Assembly (NCBI RefSeq): GCF_050908995.1
Contig: NC_135121.1
Location: 8,122,001 to 8,186,000 of the forward strand
DNA: 64,000 nt
From: Andrena cerasifolii
Taxonomy: Eukaryota > Arthropoda > Insecta > Hymenoptera > Andrenidae
Reading direction: 5' to 3'
The notes under the pieces are model-generated. The model saw only the letters and a list, made by a program, of their open reading frames with translations, did no database searches and was not told the origin of the DNA. Every line of letters starts with the position of its first letter. Position 1 is the stretch's first letter. Shown in pieces: positions 59,301 to 64,000 of this stretch. Position numbers and translations under genes: made by a program.

Positions 59301-62300
59301 ACACGCGCTCGTGGTACACGTAAAGTAACATTTCTCTCTGATATAACCTCGCGTGACGGTGTACCACCGCGTGCTGGCCGGCCCGATAAATCCTCGGTAC
59401 GCGAGTTAATTTTAAACGTTCACGACTCCCAGCCGCGATGACAACGCGTATACGGCAACCTTTCCCTACCATCCATACCGCCTCCACCGCCACCCTCGGC
59501 CGTATCTAACGATCGGGTACCACCTCGAGATGAGCTCTCCATTTTACGACTCGGCTGCGTACGCTCGTGGACGCGCGGCCGCCGCCACCGCCGCTGCGCC
59601 GAGCGAAATAGGCGGCTTTCGTTGCCTCTTCACCCGGGCTCCGGAGGTGGACCCTTCCTCTCCTTTTATTTCGTCGGTTCCTCGGCCGCTCGCGGCCTGG
59701 CCACCGTCGTTTTCGCTCTTTTCTAAGCCTGGCTCGCCCATTGGCGCAAGGGTAGTTGTTATGAAATTAGCATGAGCGATCGGGACCGAGGCCTACGAGT
59801 AGGTAATCGCTTCGAGGGCACCACGCCGGGATTGGACAAGCCGGTTGGAACCGGATGCTTTGGCCAGTGCCGCCAATCGTGGACGCGAGACGGTGCCCTC
59901 GCCACGTCCCATTGGCCTGCCACGATTTACGATCCGTTTGCCCCTGGAACACGTCTTTGCCTCGTCGATGAAGAAGATCCTCCGCTATCTTTCTCGTTCA
60001 CCCCCCTCGCGGTACACCCCAGCTTGCAATTAAGAGTTCCGATGTCTCAATGGACGCTGCGCCGAAGGTTGCGCCCCGCAGCTATGCGTCTGTGAAGTGG
60101 TCAACTCGGTTTTGTAACTAAATGCGTTCATTAGGGGATGACGTTCGCGGGGATTACACTCGCGACTCCGTCGGTCGCGCAGGGCTGAGGGACGACGGAT
60201 CTCGCGTTGAGGGATGACAGTTTGGACAGCTTTCAATGCATCTTCTGTTAGTCGCTCGATTTGTCAGGTGATCTAGTGTAATTGGTGCGAGTGGATAACC
60301 CTGGAAATGATTCCTTAAATTTTCGAATCGGACTTCGGAAACGGCTCCTCCTTTCTCTGTAGCACTTCTATCCTGCCAGAATCAAATTCCCACCCACGCT
60401 ACCGAGTGGCGCTCATTCGCCACTAGCGGTGCCTCCAGAGAAGGTGCCTTCAAACAGTCGTACCTGAAGCTTCCACTTTGCCAGACACTCGCAGGGGCCC
60501 GCTTCGTACCTCGTATTCCTCCCCCATAATTAAACGTTAATCACGGTCGAACTTAACCGCGTCTATTCGATCCGTATCGTCCGTATTTAATTACACATAT
60601 CAATAATTACAGGGCCCGTGGGCTCGCGCATCGTCCCGGCCCGATATTATCGTCCGACGAAACTAATTACACGCGCCGCGGCCCGCAATTAATACGCGTC
60701 GCGGGCCTCGCGGATCCTCCTGGTCGTCGTCGGATTGAGTCGTCCGTCGACCGTGCGGATTCGTTCCGCCGTTCGTTACACGGCCGGGCCCCGTGGCTTT
60801 TTTGCGCCCGGTGAAATCCGTGCCAAGGGCCCCCGATGGAATCCGGGGTCCCTGGACGGTAGCGGCGGAGCGACAGGGGCCTGGATCGAGGCGAAAGTCG
60901 TTTGACGTTTGACATGACTCGAACTGACAGCCGCCTTGTGTAAGACAGGAATCGTGCGTCTTGAAACACCCGGGACACTCCTGGGGCCCGTGGCCAGGCC
61001 CCGTCAGGGGACCACGATGCGATTTCGGGGCCGTCACGGATGATGGATTCGCGTCACGCGTGCTCTTCCTCCACCAGCGGTAGGAAAGCCTCGATTCCGA
61101 GGCTCGGCTCGATGGCGATGGGGCTCTATGAATTGATTCGTTTACCCACCTTGTTTCGTCGCAAATAAAAGGGGGGAATGGTTCGGAGCGGCTCCCAAGA
61201 CTGTGTGTAATTTCTGGGAAACTGAGATTCTGCGTCGCGTGATGTCGCATTCGAGCGCAGATCGATTAATTTCAAGGTGCAAGTGGTACGTTTGACAGGT
61301 GACACGACTGAAAGTGACACCCGTCGTTCTGTACACGGGCACGCGGGCACGCAACACACGTACAGAGAGCGGGGAACGTTTTTTCGGTCTGTTTGGGGCC
61401 CGACGGTGGAGCAGGGCCCCGACAAGGATGATGGATTCCCGTCACGTAGCACGATCGCTAAACGTTCCACGACTGTCCCTGGAGAAATTCCCTCCGTGCG
61501 CTCGGCTACACGTGTACGTGCCGCTATAAACGGCGTTATTATCGATAATCTTTTATGTTATCCCTCGGCGAATCGTTCGAAGTATGATTCGACGTGAATT
61601 ATCCATTACGATCTGGTGGCTCGCGATCTATCAGTAAACGGGTACTTCTGTTGCGAGCAATTAGGCGACTAGCTTATAAGCTGTACAGTTCCATGCCTCC
61701 GAGGTAAATTCGGGCCCATCGAGGTGCCATTAAACCATCAAGGCTTGAATTTATGCGTAAAAGTTTCAAGACCTCCGTCGAAAATTTATTCATTATTCCT
61801 CGCATTCACTGGACATTGCGATCTTGAATCTATTAAAGCACAGACACACCAGGATCCTGTAGCCATGAACCCCCTGCAGCGTTCAACCATCCCACAACCG
61901 ATCTCCCCGCGTTCCCAGAACCCTCGGGAACCAACGTGTCAAGATCTACACTTCCGAAAGTCAACCACCACCGTCTACCCGCCCTTCGAATCCCCGTTGA
62001 TCCCCGGGAACAGGACACGGCACGGTAGGAACGGATGTTTACACAGGAGACAAAAAGCCCCGGGACAATGATGACGTTACAGTTTCGTTGTCGATCTGTC
62101 AGACGCGCTTACAAGCCATAACGTTCCCCCGGAATGATTAACCGGTCTCTCGGTGATCCGATCGACGGCCTGATCGGTCGCGGATGAAGATCCAGCCGGG
62201 TAAAAAGGGGGGAAAGAGAAAAAAGGAGAGCGGCCAGTAGGACGATGGGAAGGAAAGGAGGAAGGGCGAGCGCGGGACCGGGTTGCCTCTTTTGGAAAGA

Positions 62301-64000
62301 TAAAACGGCGAGTGGCCGAATCTCGGCGAGCTTCCGACGGTGTTTCTGTACGCGTAAGCATAATGCTGGAACAAGGAGAAAGGGCAACGGACGGCGCGGA
62401 ACACGATCAGAACCCCGCGGTGCAACGCCGCTCGATCCAATCGGCCGGCAAGATTGATGGTTTCTTAATAACCGAGAAAAACCGGCAAAACGATCGGCCG
62501 TGCACCGTGGCCACCGCGGGTGGTCGCAATACGCATTACACTCCCAACGACAGGGGTTTTTCATCGCCGACACCGGCCGATATTTCCTCCTCCTACGTCT
62601 TTCTGTCGTGATCTGTCGCGCGCTTCGACTCGGGAAAATCAGCCTCGCCGTGCAATTAGTCCTTTTTGCTCCGCTTCGTTGAGTCCTGCTCGTTTGTACC
62701 GTCTCCTTGGGAGTGCGGACCGTTTCTTCTTCAGCATTCTTCCCGCGTGTATCCTCCAGCAGGGATGATAATTGGAATTTACTTTTACACTCTATTGATA
62801 TAATTGTAAAATGTTTGTACGTGCAGTAACCAATTGAATTCACTGAGACTATTTCACATGGATTTGGACGAAGTGGATTTAATCATCCCAAAGGAAGGTT
62901 TCAGCTCGCAGGATAACGACACGGATCGCGCGAATAATTCGTGATCCTGGACACCGTGGACGGTGTTGGTTGTGTTTTACGTTCGTAGCGGGGGAATAAG
63001 AGGAACGAGCAATTTCGGCGTCCGATGCCGCCTACATCGGTGCCCGAAACGAGCGGGACAGCGAAGTCAGTTTGGTTCTTGTCACATTCTTGTCAACTGG
63101 GACAGCGTGCCACGTCAATCTCCTGCTCGGCTGCGCTTCGCCACGGTGTGTCCCTCCCTTCTCCGTCTTCAGAGGCTGCCGGGACCACGATGCCTCGGAC
63201 GGATGGATGGACGGACAGTTGGACAAGCGGTCGATGCGTCAAAGAAAAATATAACCGGCGCCCCTGACGCAGCCAAACTGCCTCATTAGCCCGGTTTTAC
63301 CCGCAAAAGCGTAACCGTTCTGGGACGGCCTGATCTGGACGTTGCACTGGGCCCGAATTCATTGGTTCTCAAACGGCGCAGCTAATCCTGCAGCTGCAAC
63401 GAGTCTGCCCAGACAACTGAAATTCAAGATCCATTTCGGAGTCAGAAATCTGTGCGCGAGGAACAAGAGCAAGACAGTAGCTTCCCCGATTACGCGTCAG
63501 TTACTATTATGTACACCAGTAGGGAAATAGCCACTTACTTAGCCATCGTTTTCCTCCGTGATCTCGAAAAACCAGAGCGTTCCTCGTGGAATTTCTGCAG
63601 TGGATGGCCGCAAGGTAGGACAAGATGAAGTTTCATAGAGAAAGGGGCACCAATTACCCCGGGATCGACAACGAACGTCCATCTAGAAGGCGAGAGGAAG
63701 GCGACGGGGCCGGTAGCCCGTCGAGCAGGACAAGCTTCATCGAGGCGGTGCGTGTAGAGTGTAGCTGGAGGAGCAGAGTCGAAAAATACGGCGGCGACGG
63801 GGCCCAATTCATCGCGGGCTCCGCGGCCATCGATCAATCTATACGAGCAAGGAAAGGGTGGAACGAGGCGGCAGAAGAGGGAAGGTAGCTGCGCACCGTT
63901 GTACGCGGAGGGACATTAATTGACACGACCCGAAGGCGGGGTAGAAGAGAGACGAGCACAGGGCCCGGTACGCCGGGCCCAAGCGATGGGGCCCCCGTCC
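56341..64000. other. Region after the exosome gene; no further gene supported
   Basis: GC-rich blocks at about 57.06-57.9, 59.2-60.1 and 60.6-61.5 kb alternate with AT-rich DNA. The 272-codon frame at 57111-57929 is Pro/Ser/Arg-rich and overlaps other open frames on both strands. Apart from the direct repeat near 61 kb no feature is recognised. Confidence 0.55.
60904..61446 (+). repeat. Diverged direct repeat pair near the right end
   Basis: GGATGATGGATTC followed by CGTCACG occurs at 61038-61058 and 61426-61446 with one mismatch. Each is preceded by a TGGGGCCCG...CCCCG stretch and, further up, by GTTTGACA followed by CGACTG or CGAACTG. The offset is 388 bases. The unit is GC-rich and non-coding as far as seen. 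Confidence 0.5.

Noticed and set aside
59530..59775. 81-codon frame starting MSSPFYDSAAYARG
   Set aside because: The start vaguely recalls N termini of some homeotic proteins, but there is no conserved motif after it and no homeobox in the window.

Overview
The window looks like insect nuclear DNA, most likely from a hymenopteran (bee, ant or wasp). The evidence is spliced genes with short GT-AG introns, CpG-rich non-coding DNA mixed with AT-rich tracts, and many small TA-flanked and hAT-type DNA transposons. The order is an inference; no similarity search could be run. There are no bacterial-style gene arrays, and I found no rRNA, tRNA or CRISPR feature.

Only two protein-coding genes can be supported, both on the + strand. 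Bases 49217-52829 hold an 11-exon radial spoke head protein of the RSPH4A/RSPH6A family, a structural part of motile 9+2 axonemes. Its last exon, which encodes an acidic tail, is followed by a close second copy and a decayed third copy. Bases 55238-56340 hold a 5-exon RRP46/EXOSC5 homologue, an RNase PH-fold subunit of the RNA exosome ring. The two genes are unrelated in function. The roughly 2.4 kb between them carries a 79-bp palindromic insertion and the 3' end of a poly(A) retrotransposon, both close upstream of the exosome gene.

Bases 1 to about 49.2 kb form a gene desert. Long reading frames there run through GC-rich or purine-rich DNA on both strands and match no family I know. The recognisable content is mobile: related TA-flanked elements at 8.66-9.47 kb and 11.5-12.5 kb (the latter with a third nested inside), a pogo-like element at 17.9-18.7 kb, a small element at 19.2-19.6 kb, a hAT-like element at 20.9-21.2 kb whose right target duplication was split by a 734-bp foldback element, a hAT element with an intact 8-bp duplication at 26.8-27.4 kb, a foldback at 32.2-32.65 kb and a palindromic mariner-type MITE at 46.8-47.4 kb. 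The rest of the desert is mixed CpG-rich and AT-rich unique sequence that could be a regulatory landscape or long introns of genes outside the window.

Bases 56.3-64 kb are again non-coding as far as I can see: GC-rich, with a diverged direct duplication near 60.9-61.45 kb. Exon coordinates of the two genes come from reading frame, splice sites and phase agreeing at every junction. Transposon boundaries come from inverted ends and target duplications visible in the sequence.
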